A stretch of DNA of 64,000 nucleotides from Bailinhaonella thermotolerans (GTDB lineage: Bacteria > Actinomycetota > Actinomycetes > Streptosporangiales > Streptosporangiaceae): assembly GCF_003594875.1 (NCBI RefSeq), contig NZ_QZEY01000027.1:1-64000 (forward strand). The letters are read 5' to 3'. This document shows, in pieces, positions 1 through 6,702 of this stretch. Within the stretch, counting starts at the first letter, position 1, and every line of letters starts with the position of its first letter. The notes beneath the pieces are model-generated. The model saw only the letters and a program-made list of their open reading frames with translations. It did not search any database and had not been told where the DNA came from. The position numbers and the translations under genes were made by a program.

Positions 1-122
1 GGGCCGGATCGGTCTCGGCGTGTCGCGCGCGGCAGCGCGGTGAGCTGCGATGCAAAAAAAGTCCTGTGAAAGCTGCGTGTTCCGCTAGCGCACTAAATCT
101 GATTAGGCTAGGAATGCTTGTC

Positions 123-560
123 ATGAGCGAGAGCAGACGAGGACGCCGCCGCAAGGGCGGTGAGCGCTTGTCCATCCGCTTCTCCGACCGGGAGCTGGTG
201 GCCGAGATCGACGCTTGGTGCAAGGCGCGCGACCTCGCCTTCAGCGACTACGTCGGACAGCTGGTCGGCGACCTGCACGCCGGGCCCGGTCTGCCCCGGC
301 CCGCGACGGCGCAGATCCTGGCCGTGGCCGGGGCCGGTGGCGGCATCGCCCGTAGTGTGCGCTTCGCCGACGCCGCCCTGCTGGCGCAGGTGCGGGAGTT
401 GGCGGCGCAGCTGGGCGTACCCGCGGGCCGCTATGTGGACTACCTCGTCCAGACGCTGCTGCGGCCCGAGGCCGCGCGCCGGGCGATGTCCGTGGTCCCG
501 GCGGGGGTGCAGGACGTTCTCGCCTTCGATGCCCCGACGAAGAAGCAGTCTGCCGCCTGA
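123..560 (+). CDS. Double ribbon-helix-helix-like DNA-binding protein
   Basis: A 145-residue basic protein. After an Arg/Lys-rich N-terminus (SRRGRRRKGG) it has two similar halves, one starting LSIRFSDRELVAEIDAW and one starting ARSVRFADAALLAQV. Each has the short strand followed by two helices expected of a ribbon-helix-helix fold. RHH proteins on plasmids and phages act as copy-control, partition or antitoxin repressors, so a regulatory role is inferred. The start at MSESRRG is chosen because AGGA lies about 9 bp upstream; an ATG at 114 is the alternative. No specific partner is visible. A hairpin follows the stop. Confidence 0.6.
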   Translation: MSESRRGRRRKGGERLSIRFSDRELVAEIDAWCKARDLAFSDYVGQLVGDLHAGPGLPRPATAQILAVAGAGGGIARSVRFADAALLAQVRELAAQLGVPAGRYVDYLVQTLLRPEAARRAMSVVPAGVQDVLAFDAPTKKQSAA

Positions 561-842
561 CCCGCAGGGTGTAACGGCGCAGATCCGAGGAGTGATGTAG
601 CGACGTAGAAAAGAGAGGAGGCCCGCGTAGCGGGCCATCCCCAGGGCGTTCTGCCCACTGGCTGCCGATGTTGTAACGGACGGTTGAGCAGCCAGTTTTA
701 CCAGTTAGTTATCGCCCCTTCCGGGTGAGGCCTCTTCGCCTGCCAAAGCCGAGGCCCCGCTTGGTCGGAGCATCCACCCGTCGTGGCCGCCTCGTGCCGT
801 AGGGCCCGGTGCGTCCGCTGATGGCGGGCGGTGGTTCCCAGT
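561..842. other. Intergenic region with a small hairpin
   Basis: No convincing gene. A 7-bp hairpin (GGCCCGC / GCGGGCC, loop GTA, 620-636) follows the RHH gene and may end its transcript. A relatively AT-rich stretch around 670-712 may hold a promoter for the next gene, but I see no clean -35/-10 pair. Confidence 0.4.
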
Positions 843-888
843 CCCCGAAGGGGCCAGGAGGTTTCCCGGCCCCGAGGGGCCAGGAGGT
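843..888 (+). promoter_or_regulatory. Duplicated hairpin plus ribosome binding site
   Basis: Two near-identical copies of CCCCGA(A)GGGGCCAGGAGGT (843-862 and 870-888) stand in tandem before the next gene. Each copy is a small CCCC/GGGG hairpin followed by a strong AGGAGG. The second lies about 10 nt before the TTG start at 898. The duplication could be a translational control element or simply a repeated leader. Confidence 0.5.
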
Positions 889-897
889 ACTTTTTCG

Positions 898-2175
898 TTG
901 ACTGTAGCATCCGCATGCCCAAATTCCCCAGCGAGCGGAGAAATCCAAGCCCCGTGTCGGGGCGAATACCCCCGTGACCAGGCATTAGACCCAAGCCTCT
1001 CCCCGCGTGTCGTGCTGGCGCCCTCGCGGGCGGACTGGCTGGCCGTCGTCGAGGAGGTGGCGGGGGGCTCGGGGCGGCGCTCCCATTGGCGGCGCGGCCT
1101 GCTGGCCGCCTGCTGGCAGCTGGCCGTCCGGACCGACGAGTATCTGGTGACCACGCCCGCCAAAGGCGCGACCTGGGCGGAGATGGCGGCGGCCGCGCAT
1201 CTGAGCCGGTCCTGCTTCGCCGAGAAGCTGGCCTGGCTGCGCGGCCAGGACCTGCTGCACGTGGTGATGACCGGCTCGATCCCGCGCACCCGGCCGGGCA
1301 CCTGCTTTGGCATGTACGACGACGGGCTGGGCAACCTGGCCGCCGAGTACGCCCTGGTACTGCCGGCGCCGCTGGCGCCCGAGGAGCCGGTCCCGGAGGA
1401 GCCGCTGCCGGACTCGGCGGTGGTGGTCACCGATGAGATGACGCCGTGGCCAGAGGGGGCCACGCTGCTGCGACCCCGTCTCACCGTGGTCAGTGAAACC
1501 GCAGGTCAGAGCCCTGTGGGCGAAAGTCGGACTCCTCATTCTCCAACACTCCCCCTTGCAAACCCTGACCCTACGCGGGCGCGCGAGCTGACCGAATCGG
1601 ATTCGACACCGCAGCTCGCGTGGCCGCTCGATCAAACGCCGAGATCGAGGGCCGACCGGTTGCTGCTGTGCGCGCGGCTGCAGGCCGAGGACGAGCGGCT
1701 GGCGCGCGTGTCGGCTCGGCACCTGCGCTCCCTGCTGCGCCCGCTGCTGATACACGGGGCGAGCGCGCGCGATGTCGAGTACGCGCTGACCTGGACGCCG
1801 GAGCAGACGCGCTTCCCGCGCACCGAGGACCCGCGCTACCTGCCGGGCTGGATCCGGCACCGGGTCGCGGCCTGGGTGGGCGAGGACGGCGCGCTGCGCG
1901 CGCCGCTGCCCTCGCAGGCTCGGGCGGCCGCCGCCGCGCGGCGGCACGAAGAGCAGCAGCGACGACGGGCCGAGCGTGCCGCCCTGCAAGAGCGGCGGGT
2001 GGACGTGCGCGCCCAGGCCGCGCGGGCGCGGGCGGCCTTGGCGGCCGCGAGCCCGGCGGCCGCCAAGACGCTGGCGCTGCGCTCCTCCGCGCCGTCCGGC
2101 CGTCCGGCAGATCCTCCCTGGTCGCCCGAACCGCACGCGCGCGCGAGGGCGGACGAACTACTGTCGGCCGGATGA
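898..2175 (+). CDS. HTH protein, possible plasmid replication-associated protein
   Basis: A protein of up to 425 residues. Residues about 60-125 (WRRGLLAACWQLAVRTDEY ... GATWAEMAAAAHLSRSCFAEKL) look like a winged helix-turn-helix. The following LGNLAAEYALVLP phrase resembles replication-associated HTH proteins of actinomycete plasmids and integrative elements; that is recollection, not a search. The C-terminal 100 residues are Ala/Arg-rich and probably helical. The TTG start is supported by the upstream AGGAGG, but the first 30 codons have unusual, AT-richer codon use, so a later GTG near 1010 is possible. Role in replication is inferred. Confidence 0.45.
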   Translation: MTVASACPNSPASGEIQAPCRGEYPRDQALDPSLSPRVVLAPSRADWLAVVEEVAGGSGRRSHWRRGLLAACWQLAVRTDEYLVTTPAKGATWAEMAAAAHLSRSCFAEKLAWLRGQDLLHVVMTGSIPRTRPGTCFGMYDDGLGNLAAEYALVLPAPLAPEEPVPEEPLPDSAVVVTDEMTPWPEGATLLRPRLTVVSETAGQSPVGESRTPHSPTLPLANPDPTRARELTESDSTPQLAWPLDQTPRSRADRLLLCARLQAEDERLARVSARHLRSLLRPLLIHGASARDVEYALTWTPEQTRFPRTEDPRYLPGWIRHRVAAWVGEDGALRAPLPSQARAAAAARRHEEQQRRRAERAALQERRVDVRAQAARARAALAAASPAAAKTLALRSSAPSGRPADPPWSPEPHARARADELLSAG

Positions 2176-2193
2176 ACCGGGGCGAAGGAGACG

Positions 2194-2535
2194 ATGATGG
2201 GGATGCAGATGCTCATCGCGCTGCTGGTGCTCCTGGCCGGGCTGGCGTCCGGATACCTCGTGGGGTTCGCGCACGGCCGCGCGCAGGTGCGGCCGCCGGT
2301 GCCCCGGGCGGTGTGCGGCTGCGGACATACGCTCGGCTTCCATCAGGGCGGCACCGGCCCCTGCCACGGCCGGGTCGACCGGCAGGCCCCGTCCTGGGGC
2401 CACGGCCACGGCCACGGGCACGAGCCGGTGCGCGAGCGGTGCACGTGCCGGCTCTATGACGGTCCGGAGCTGCTGGGCCGGGTGATCGCGCCGGAGCTGG
2501 TGGAGCGGGAGGACGGCGATGACCAGGGCGCATGA
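2194..2535 (+). CDS. Small membrane protein with Cys/His cluster
   Basis: A 113-residue protein with one N-terminal transmembrane helix (about residues 4-27, LIALLVLLAGLASGYLVGF). The soluble part carries CGCGH, a WGHGHGHGHE stretch and a CTC motif, suggesting metal binding. GAAGGAG lies just upstream of the ATGATG start. Its 3' end overlaps the next gene, so the two are probably co-transcribed. Family not recognised. Confidence 0.6.
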   Translation: MMGMQMLIALLVLLAGLASGYLVGFAHGRAQVRPPVPRAVCGCGHTLGFHQGGTGPCHGRVDRQAPSWGHGHGHGHEPVRERCTCRLYDGPELLGRVIAPELVEREDGDDQGA

Positions 2536-2761
2536 GGTGATCACGGTCGCGCTGACCAAGCGGACGACGCAGGCGCTGGCGCGCGAGCACGAGCGCTCGG
2601 GCGACACGCGCACCGACATCATCAACCGGGCGGTGCAGGTATATGAGGAGGTGGAGGAGGCGCGCCGCCAGGGCAAGATCATCTATCTCTACGATCCCGA
2701 GACGGGCGCGCGGGAGCGGCTGATCATCGGCACCCTGCCGCCCGATGAATCTACAACGTAA
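2519..2761 (+). CDS. CopG/RHH-type small protein
   Basis: An 80-residue protein beginning with a strand (EVITVALTKRTTQAL) followed by two helices (AREHERSGDTRTDIINRAV, then QVYEEVEEARRQG). This is the classical ribbon-helix-helix layout of CopG/Arc repressors and antitoxins. It overlaps the preceding membrane protein by 17 bp, indicating coupling. No toxin gene follows directly, so an autoregulator or copy-control role is as likely as an antitoxin role. Confidence 0.6.
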   Translation: MTRAHEVITVALTKRTTQALAREHERSGDTRTDIINRAVQVYEEVEEARRQGKIIYLYDPETGARERLIIGTLPPDESTT

Positions 2762-3079
2762 AGCCGCCGGGACCGCACCCCCGCCCGGTGTTGTTCGACG
2801 AACCCGGCCGGCTCCGCCGGCCAACCCCGCACCAGATGCCCGGCCCATGCCGCACTGTCCGGATTACCAGGAGGGGGAGCGCCCGCCGTACGGCGGCCCT
2901 CCCCCCGAGAACGGTCTTCAGACCCGCCTTTACAAAGTAGACCAGAACGTGCGCGGGGGACGGGGCCAGGCCCCTTCTGCCGCAGCAACGGGTCCCCCGG
3001 CGCCGACCCGACCACCCTAGCCGCCGGACCCCCGCGGCTCCGGCACCGCCACGCCCGACACACGCCGAACGGAGCACCC
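2762..3079. other. Intergenic region with terminator-like hairpins
   Basis: 318 bp without a supported gene. A 7-bp hairpin (GGCCGGC / GCCGGCC, 2806-2822) and a longer imperfect G/C stem around 2873-2906 probably end transcription from the left. No convincing promoter seen. Confidence 0.4.
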
Positions 3080-3424
3080 ATGCCCACCTACAAGATCGAC
3101 CTGGTGGCCGTCGTCACCCTCGACGTCCAGGCCCCCACCGAGACCGACCTGCGCGCCGCCGTCGCCCGATGCGACAGCATCGAGGACCTCCCCCGCGCCG
3201 ACCTCGGCGGCCTCCCGGCCGAGGTGATCGCCATCGCCCCCCGCACCCTGCTGGAACTCGTCGACGCCCGCGACGCCGACAACCGCCGCCTGCGCCGCGC
3301 CCTGGCCGCCTACCGCACCGCCGCCAGCGACTGCGACAGCCACGCCCTTGGCGCCGACGCCGAGCACGAGGCCGCCCAGAACCTCGCCGACGCCGTCGAA
3401 GCCGCCCTGGACGGCCTACGCTGA
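3080..3424 (+). CDS. Hypothetical protein
   Basis: A 114-residue acidic protein starting MPTYKIDLVAVVTLDV, with a predicted helical C-terminus (DADNRRLRRALAAYRTAA ... AADAVEAALDG pattern). CGGAG precedes the ATG. It opens a rightward run of five closely spaced genes ending with the RNase H-like gene. Family not recognised. Confidence 0.55.
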   Translation: MPTYKIDLVAVVTLDVQAPTETDLRAAVARCDSIEDLPRADLGGLPAEVIAIAPRTLLELVDARDADNRRLRRALAAYRTAASDCDSHALGADAEHEAAQNLADAVEAALDGLR

Positions 3425-3428
3425 GCCC

Positions 3429-3818
3429 ATGCCGCACAGCCGCCGCCTACCGGGCCGGCTCATCCGCGAGCCCGCCCCCGAGCTGACCCCCCTGCCGGGC
3501 GCCACCAGCTACGTCCTGACCGGACAGCGCTGGCGCATCGCCGTCCTGGACGACGCCGGCCCCCTCGGCGGCGCCCCCGGGCGCGGCCTGGCCCTGGTCT
3601 TCGACCTGGTGCTCGCGCCCCAGGACCGCCTGCGCGCCGCCAACCTCCTGTGCCTGGCCGTGGAGGCCGCCCTGGTCCTGGCCGACCACGGCACCCGGCT
3701 GACCCTCGGCACCCTGCTGCCGATCCCCACCAGCTCCGGCACGCACATGAGCCTGCGGGTCTGCGGCACGCTGCCCTCGGCCGAGGACGCCCCCCTGCTG
3801 TCCCTGACCTGTCCCTGA
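3429..3818 (+). CDS. Hypothetical protein
   Basis: A 129-residue protein (MPHSRRLPGRLIREPAPE...) starting 4 bp after the previous stop. The middle contains alternating hydrophobic segments (LALVFDLVLAPQDRLRAANLL, SLRVCGTLPS) typical of a small alpha/beta protein. No recognised domain; the tight spacing supports it as an operon member. Confidence 0.5.
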   Translation: MPHSRRLPGRLIREPAPELTPLPGATSYVLTGQRWRIAVLDDAGPLGGAPGRGLALVFDLVLAPQDRLRAANLLCLAVEAALVLADHGTRLTLGTLLPIPTSSGTHMSLRVCGTLPSAEDAPLLSLTCP

Positions 3819-3865
3819 CCCGGCCCGGCTGACGCGCCCGGCCGTCTTCCCACCAAGGAGCCCCC

Positions 3866-4150
3866 ATGCCCGCCCACCCCCTGCTCGTCCCCGATACCCG
3901 CACGCGCACCTGCGTGCGCTGGCAGCTTCACTGCCCGCGCTGCCACAGCCCCGACCTGGACCGCGAGCCCCCGGGCCCCGACCACCGGGCGGTGACCCTC
4001 CACCCGGACCGGGACGAGTACCACAGCCCCATCGGCACCCGCGGCGGCTACGTCCACATCGCCCTGGCCTGCGCCTACGGGCACGAGTTCGCCGTGGTCC
4101 TGGCCAACCACAAGGGTGCCGAGTACCTCGGACTGGTGGTCGCCCCATGA
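3866..4150 (+). CDS. Small zinc-ribbon-like protein
   Basis: A 94-residue protein with CPRCHSPDLD near the N-terminus and CAYGHEF near the C-terminus, so a CxxC...C/H metal site is plausible. AAGGAG lies 6 bp upstream. It overlaps the RNase H-like gene by ATGA. Its 5' coding part contains one short copy of the dispersed CGCACGC-N6-GCGTGCG inverted repeat. Confidence 0.55.
   Translation: MPAHPLLVPDTRTRTCVRWQLHCPRCHSPDLDREPPGPDHRAVTLHPDRDEYHSPIGTRGGYVHIALACAYGHEFAVVLANHKGAEYLGLVVAP
3899..3918. repeat. Short coding copy of the dispersed N6 inverted repeat
   Basis: CGCACGC, 6 nt (GCACCT), GCGTGCG inside the zinc-ribbon-like gene. Only 7 bp per arm and within an Arg/Thr-rich coding stretch, so chance is possible. 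Confidence 0.35.
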
Positions 4151-4836
4151 CCGAGCCCGACCCCGAGCCCCTGCCCCTGCAGTTGCCCCTGCAGCTGCCC
4201 GCCGGCCCCGGCGGGCCGCACCTGCTGGCCACCGACGGCTCCAGCGGTCCCGACGCCTGCGGGCACACCATCTGTGGGTATGCGGCCGTCCTCGGCGACG
4301 GCCGCGCCATCGCCGGTGCGTTCCGCCGCCCGGCGCCCCGCCGCCCGGAGGGCAGCAGCAGCAACGCCGAGCTGGCCGCCGTCCGGCACGGGCTGCGCCT
4401 GATCGAGACGGGCCCGGTCCGTCTCATGCTCGACGAGGCGGACATCGTGCAGATCGTCCGGGCCTGCGTCCAGCCCGACAGCGACCCCGACCGGCTGCAC
4501 CGCTCCCGGCGGCACCTGTCGGCCGAGGCTCTGCGCGAGATCGCCGACCACGGGCGGCGCCTGCAGATCACCGTCGCCCGCGCCCATGGCGGCGCCCACA
4601 ACCGCCTGCCCGTCCAGCCCGCCGCCCGCGCCGCCCACTGCCTGGCCTGGATGGCCCGCCGCGCCGAGGCCGAGGGGGTGGACCTGACCCCCATGCTGGC
4701 CGACATCGCCCGCGCCGCCACCAGCACCTCCCGGGTGCGCACCCTGGTCCGCCAGCGCTATCGGTCCGTGCTCGCCCGCCACGCGCAGATCGATGCATAC
4801 CTCGACCAGATCGTGCAAGACTGGACCAATCCCTGA
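4147..4836 (+). CDS. RNase H-like nuclease
   Basis: A 229-residue protein with the RNase HI arrangement. LLATDGSSG gives the first acidic residue (D30), followed by a hairpin region with GYAAVLGDGR. SSSNAELAAVRHGL supplies E75 on the helix, and VRLMLDEADIV supplies D96. A later VARAHGGAHN segment sits where the fourth metal ligand usually lies, with His instead of Asp. RNase H enzymes cut the RNA strand of RNA-DNA hybrids; some phage-borne relatives serve replication. The last 80 residues are a helical extension. Overlaps the previous gene by 4 bp. Confidence 0.65.
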   Translation: MTEPDPEPLPLQLPLQLPAGPGGPHLLATDGSSGPDACGHTICGYAAVLGDGRAIAGAFRRPAPRRPEGSSSNAELAAVRHGLRLIETGPVRLMLDEADIVQIVRACVQPDSDPDRLHRSRRHLSAEALREIADHGRRLQITVARAHGGAHNRLPVQPAARAAHCLAWMARRAEAEGVDLTPMLADIARAATSTSRVRTLVRQRYRSVLARHAQIDAYLDQIVQDWTNP

Positions 4837-4886
4837 GGCCGGGATGGCCCGGGGGCGGCCTTGCCGAGGTCGGCCGACCGCCTGTC

Positions 4887-4977
4887 CTGCTCCCCGCGCA
4901 TGCGGGGATGACCCCTTGGCGGTGCCGTGGCCCCACCACGGCCCGGCATGCTCCCCACGTCCGTGGGGGTGAACCCC
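4887..4977 (+). CRISPR. Two-repeat, one-spacer type I-E-like CRISPR mini-array
   Basis: Repeat 1 (4887-4915, 29 nt) begins CTGCTCCCCGCGCATGCGGG and ends GATGACCCC. Repeat 2 (4948-4977) begins ATGCTCCCCACGTCCGTGGG and ends GTGAACCCC. They differ at 7 positions plus one inserted A. Both keep a six-pair hairpin, and one pair changes from G-C to A-T in a compensatory way. The single spacer (4916-4947) is 32 nt, the size used by type I-E systems. No cas gene is in the window, so the array would need host Cas proteins. Confidence 0.65.
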
Positions 4978-5016
4978 GTTCGTCCCGTTCTGGCGGCCGG
5001 CCCCAGCACGGCGTTC

Positions 5017-5050
5017 GTCCGGGTCCGGCTCACGCGAGCCGGACCCGGAC
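5017..5050. terminator. Perfect 14-bp inverted repeat
   Basis: GTCCGGGTCCGGCT and its exact complement flank a 6-nt CACGCG loop. It lies 40 bp after the CRISPR-like array and probably ends rightward transcription, although there is no T tract. Confidence 0.5.
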
Positions 5051-5053
5051 GGC

Positions 5054-5215
5054 TCAGTGCCGGCCGGGCTCGGCTATCGCCTCGGCGGGGAGGCCGCCGA
5101 CCAGCAGGTGCGGGCTGGCGCAGGGGTCCAGCACCGCCGCGCTGGCGCGGTCGCGGCGCTCACGCAGCATGCGCCGCCGCCAGGACGGGGCGAGCGGGAC
5201 GCCGAGGTAGGCCAC
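5054..5215 (-). CDS. Possible small ORF, weak
   Basis: A 53-residue leftward frame (GTG start, begins AYLGVPLAPSWRRRMLRE after the start) is open with good GC-skewed codon use, but it has no ribosome binding site and continues open upstream. It may be a gene fragment rather than a gene. Confidence 0.25.
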   Translation of the reverse strand: MAYLGVPLAPSWRRRMLRERRDRASAAVLDPCASPHLLVGGLPAEAIAEPGRH

Positions 5216-5242
5216 GCCGGGCGGGTGCCAGGTGGGGCCCCC

Positions 5243-5276
5243 TAGTCCCGACCTACGCTTAGTCCCGACCTACGCT
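5243..5276. repeat. 17-bp tandem direct repeat before a gene
   Basis: TAGTCCCGACCTACGCT occurs twice with no gap, ending 24 bp before the next ATG. Each copy ends in TACGCT, an acceptable -10 hexamer, so this is probably a promoter/operator of the following gene. Confidence 0.55.
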
Positions 5277-5300
5277 GAGCACTCCAGCGAAGGAGTGCAC

Positions 5301-5738
5301 ATGATCGAGATCCGGATATCGCAGGACGGCGCTCCCCTCACCGCCGAGGGCCCGCACAGCAGCGAGGGCGCCCGGATCATCGCCGCCGGCATCGGCGAGG
5401 CCGTCCGCCTGCTCAATCACGCCACCTGGGGCGGCGCCCACCTGGCCAGCCCCGCCGCCGTCTACAGCATCTACGGCAGCCTGGCGGACGCGGCGCGCAG
5501 ACTCCCGCAGGCGCTGACCCAGATGGAGCAGCACATCGCCGACGCCGTGGCCGACGGGACCGTCCGCGAGGACCCCGACTACGGCTCCCACGGTGGCCAC
5601 GCCCAGGCCGCCGCCGCCGAGACCACCGAGCTGACCCGGCAGGCCTGCGCCGCGGCCGGTGAGCTGTCCCGGCTGCTGGACCGGCTCCAGTCCGCCGTGG
5701 GCGGACTGGCACGGGTCGACCCCGGCCCGGACCGGTGA
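5301..5738 (+). CDS. Hypothetical helical protein
   Basis: A 145-residue protein starting MIEIRISQDGAPL after AAGGAG. Largely helical, with conserved-looking segments SIYGSLADAARRLPQALTQM and AGELSRLLDRLQSAVG, which suggest a small bundle. It resembles small proteins common on actinomycete plasmids and phages, but I cannot name the family. Overlaps the next gene by GTGA. Confidence 0.6.
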   Translation: MIEIRISQDGAPLTAEGPHSSEGARIIAAGIGEAVRLLNHATWGGAHLASPAAVYSIYGSLADAARRLPQALTQMEQHIADAVADGTVREDPDYGSHGGHAQAAAAETTELTRQACAAAGELSRLLDRLQSAVGGLARVDPGPDR

Positions 5739-6058
5739 GCACGATCAACCCGTGGCTCGCGCGCGCCGGCCTGGACTTGGACGCGCTGCCCGGCCTGCCC
5801 CTGGTGCGCCTGCGCGGAGCCGGCCACCGCCCCCCGCAGCGCAAGCTCGCGCTCTGGCTGGCCCTGAGCGACGGAACGCTGCGCGCCCTGCTCGCCTGGC
5901 CGGTCCTGGTCGAGACGGTGGGGTTCCAGGTGCGCGGCGAGCCCCTCGTGTGGCTGCTCGGCTGGTACGAGGAGGATGAGCTCGACCCCCTCGACGGGTG
6001 GGCCGAGGCGTACGAGGACGTGCCGGTCCTCGATCCTGAGGGACGACGGGTGCAATAG
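5735..6058 (+). CDS. Hypothetical protein
   Basis: A 107-residue protein with a GTG start overlapping the preceding stop. It contains LVRLRGAGHRPPQRKLALWLALSDGTLRALL segments and an acidic C-terminus (GWYEEDELDPLDGW). Translationally coupled to the preceding gene; no family recognised. Confidence 0.5.
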   Translation: MSTINPWLARAGLDLDALPGLPLVRLRGAGHRPPQRKLALWLALSDGTLRALLAWPVLVETVGFQVRGEPLVWLLGWYEEDELDPLDGWAEAYEDVPVLDPEGRRVQ

Positions 6059-6100
6059 CGGGCGCGGCGCTCTTCCCCGGCGCCCCGCCGTACATCTGCC

Positions 6101-6106
6101 TACACT
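6101..6106 (+). promoter_or_regulatory. Probable -10 element of the toxin-antitoxin pair
   Basis: TACACT lies 39 bp before the antitoxin ATG in a short gap. No clear -35 is visible, as is common in actinomycetes. Confidence 0.4.
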
Positions 6107-6144
6107 GGAAAACCGTGACCGCCGTGCATATCCCAGGAGGGGCG

Positions 6145-6438
6145 ATGAGCGTCATCCACCGCTCGCGAGCCGACGTGCCCAGCCTGACCCCCGAGTCCAT
6201 CCTGTCGCACCTGCCGGAGGAGTACCGGAGCGGTTTCCTGGTCGAATACCACGCCGCCCTCAAGCAGGCCTACGACCCCACCCGCTACGACGCCATCGAC
6301 AAGGTGCTGCGCCTGTGGCGGCTGCAGGCCGTGGCCCTCTCCGACCCCACCTACCGGCAGCGGATGGCCGACGCCGAGCGCGGTGAGCCCGGCGTGCCGG
6401 CCGAGGACGTCATCCCCGGCTGGGCCAATCGGTCGTAG
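6145..6438 (+). CDS. DUF6247-like putative antitoxin
   Basis: A 97-residue protein. The core LPEEYRSGFLVEYHAALKQA followed by YDAIDKVLRLWRLQAVALSDP is the pattern of DUF6247 proteins, which in actinomycetes usually precede RelE/ParE-like genes. AGGAGG 5 bp before the ATG fixes this start over the upstream GTG at 6115. The toxin-like gene starts 6 bp downstream. Antitoxin function is inferred from size, order and partner. Confidence 0.6.
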   Translation: MSVIHRSRADVPSLTPESILSHLPEEYRSGFLVEYHAALKQAYDPTRYDAIDKVLRLWRLQAVALSDPTYRQRMADAERGEPGVPAEDVIPGWANRS

Positions 6439-6444
6439 GCCGCG

Positions 6445-6702
6445 GTGAAATATCAGGTGGAGTTCGCCGCCACCGCGGCGGCCCAGATCCCCGGCCTGCC
6501 CGAGCTGGCCTTCGTCGCCATCGTCTCGGCCCTGGCCGGCATCCGCACCAACCCCTGGCATGGCCTGCCCGTCTACGGTGCGCCGCCGGAGTACCGGATG
6601 GTGACCGTCAGTGACACGCGCGGCGGCGAGGGCCTGATCACCTACCGCGTGGATCAGGAACGCGCGCTCATCCACGTCTTCGACATCACCTGGTTGGACT
6701 AA
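6445..6702 (+). CDS. RelE/ParE-superfamily toxin-like protein
   Basis: An 85-residue protein starting MKYQVEFAATAAAQI (GTG). The C-terminal strands YRMVTVSDTRG, GLITYRVD and ALIHVFDITWL match the beta-sheet layout of RelE/ParE mRNA-interferase or gyrase-toxin folds. Genuine catalytic residues cannot be judged by eye. It follows the DUF6247 gene by 6 bp and its stop overlaps that of the convergent regulator gene. Confidence 0.6.
   Translation: MKYQVEFAATAAAQIPGLPELAFVAIVSALAGIRTNPWHGLPVYGAPPEYRMVTVSDTRGGEGLITYRVDQERALIHVFDITWLD

Noticed and set aside
4838-4850. Possible third, decayed CRISPR repeat
   Set aside because: Only GGGATGGCCC matches, the spacing is 64 rather than 61 nt, and it overlaps the end of a gene; too weak to call.
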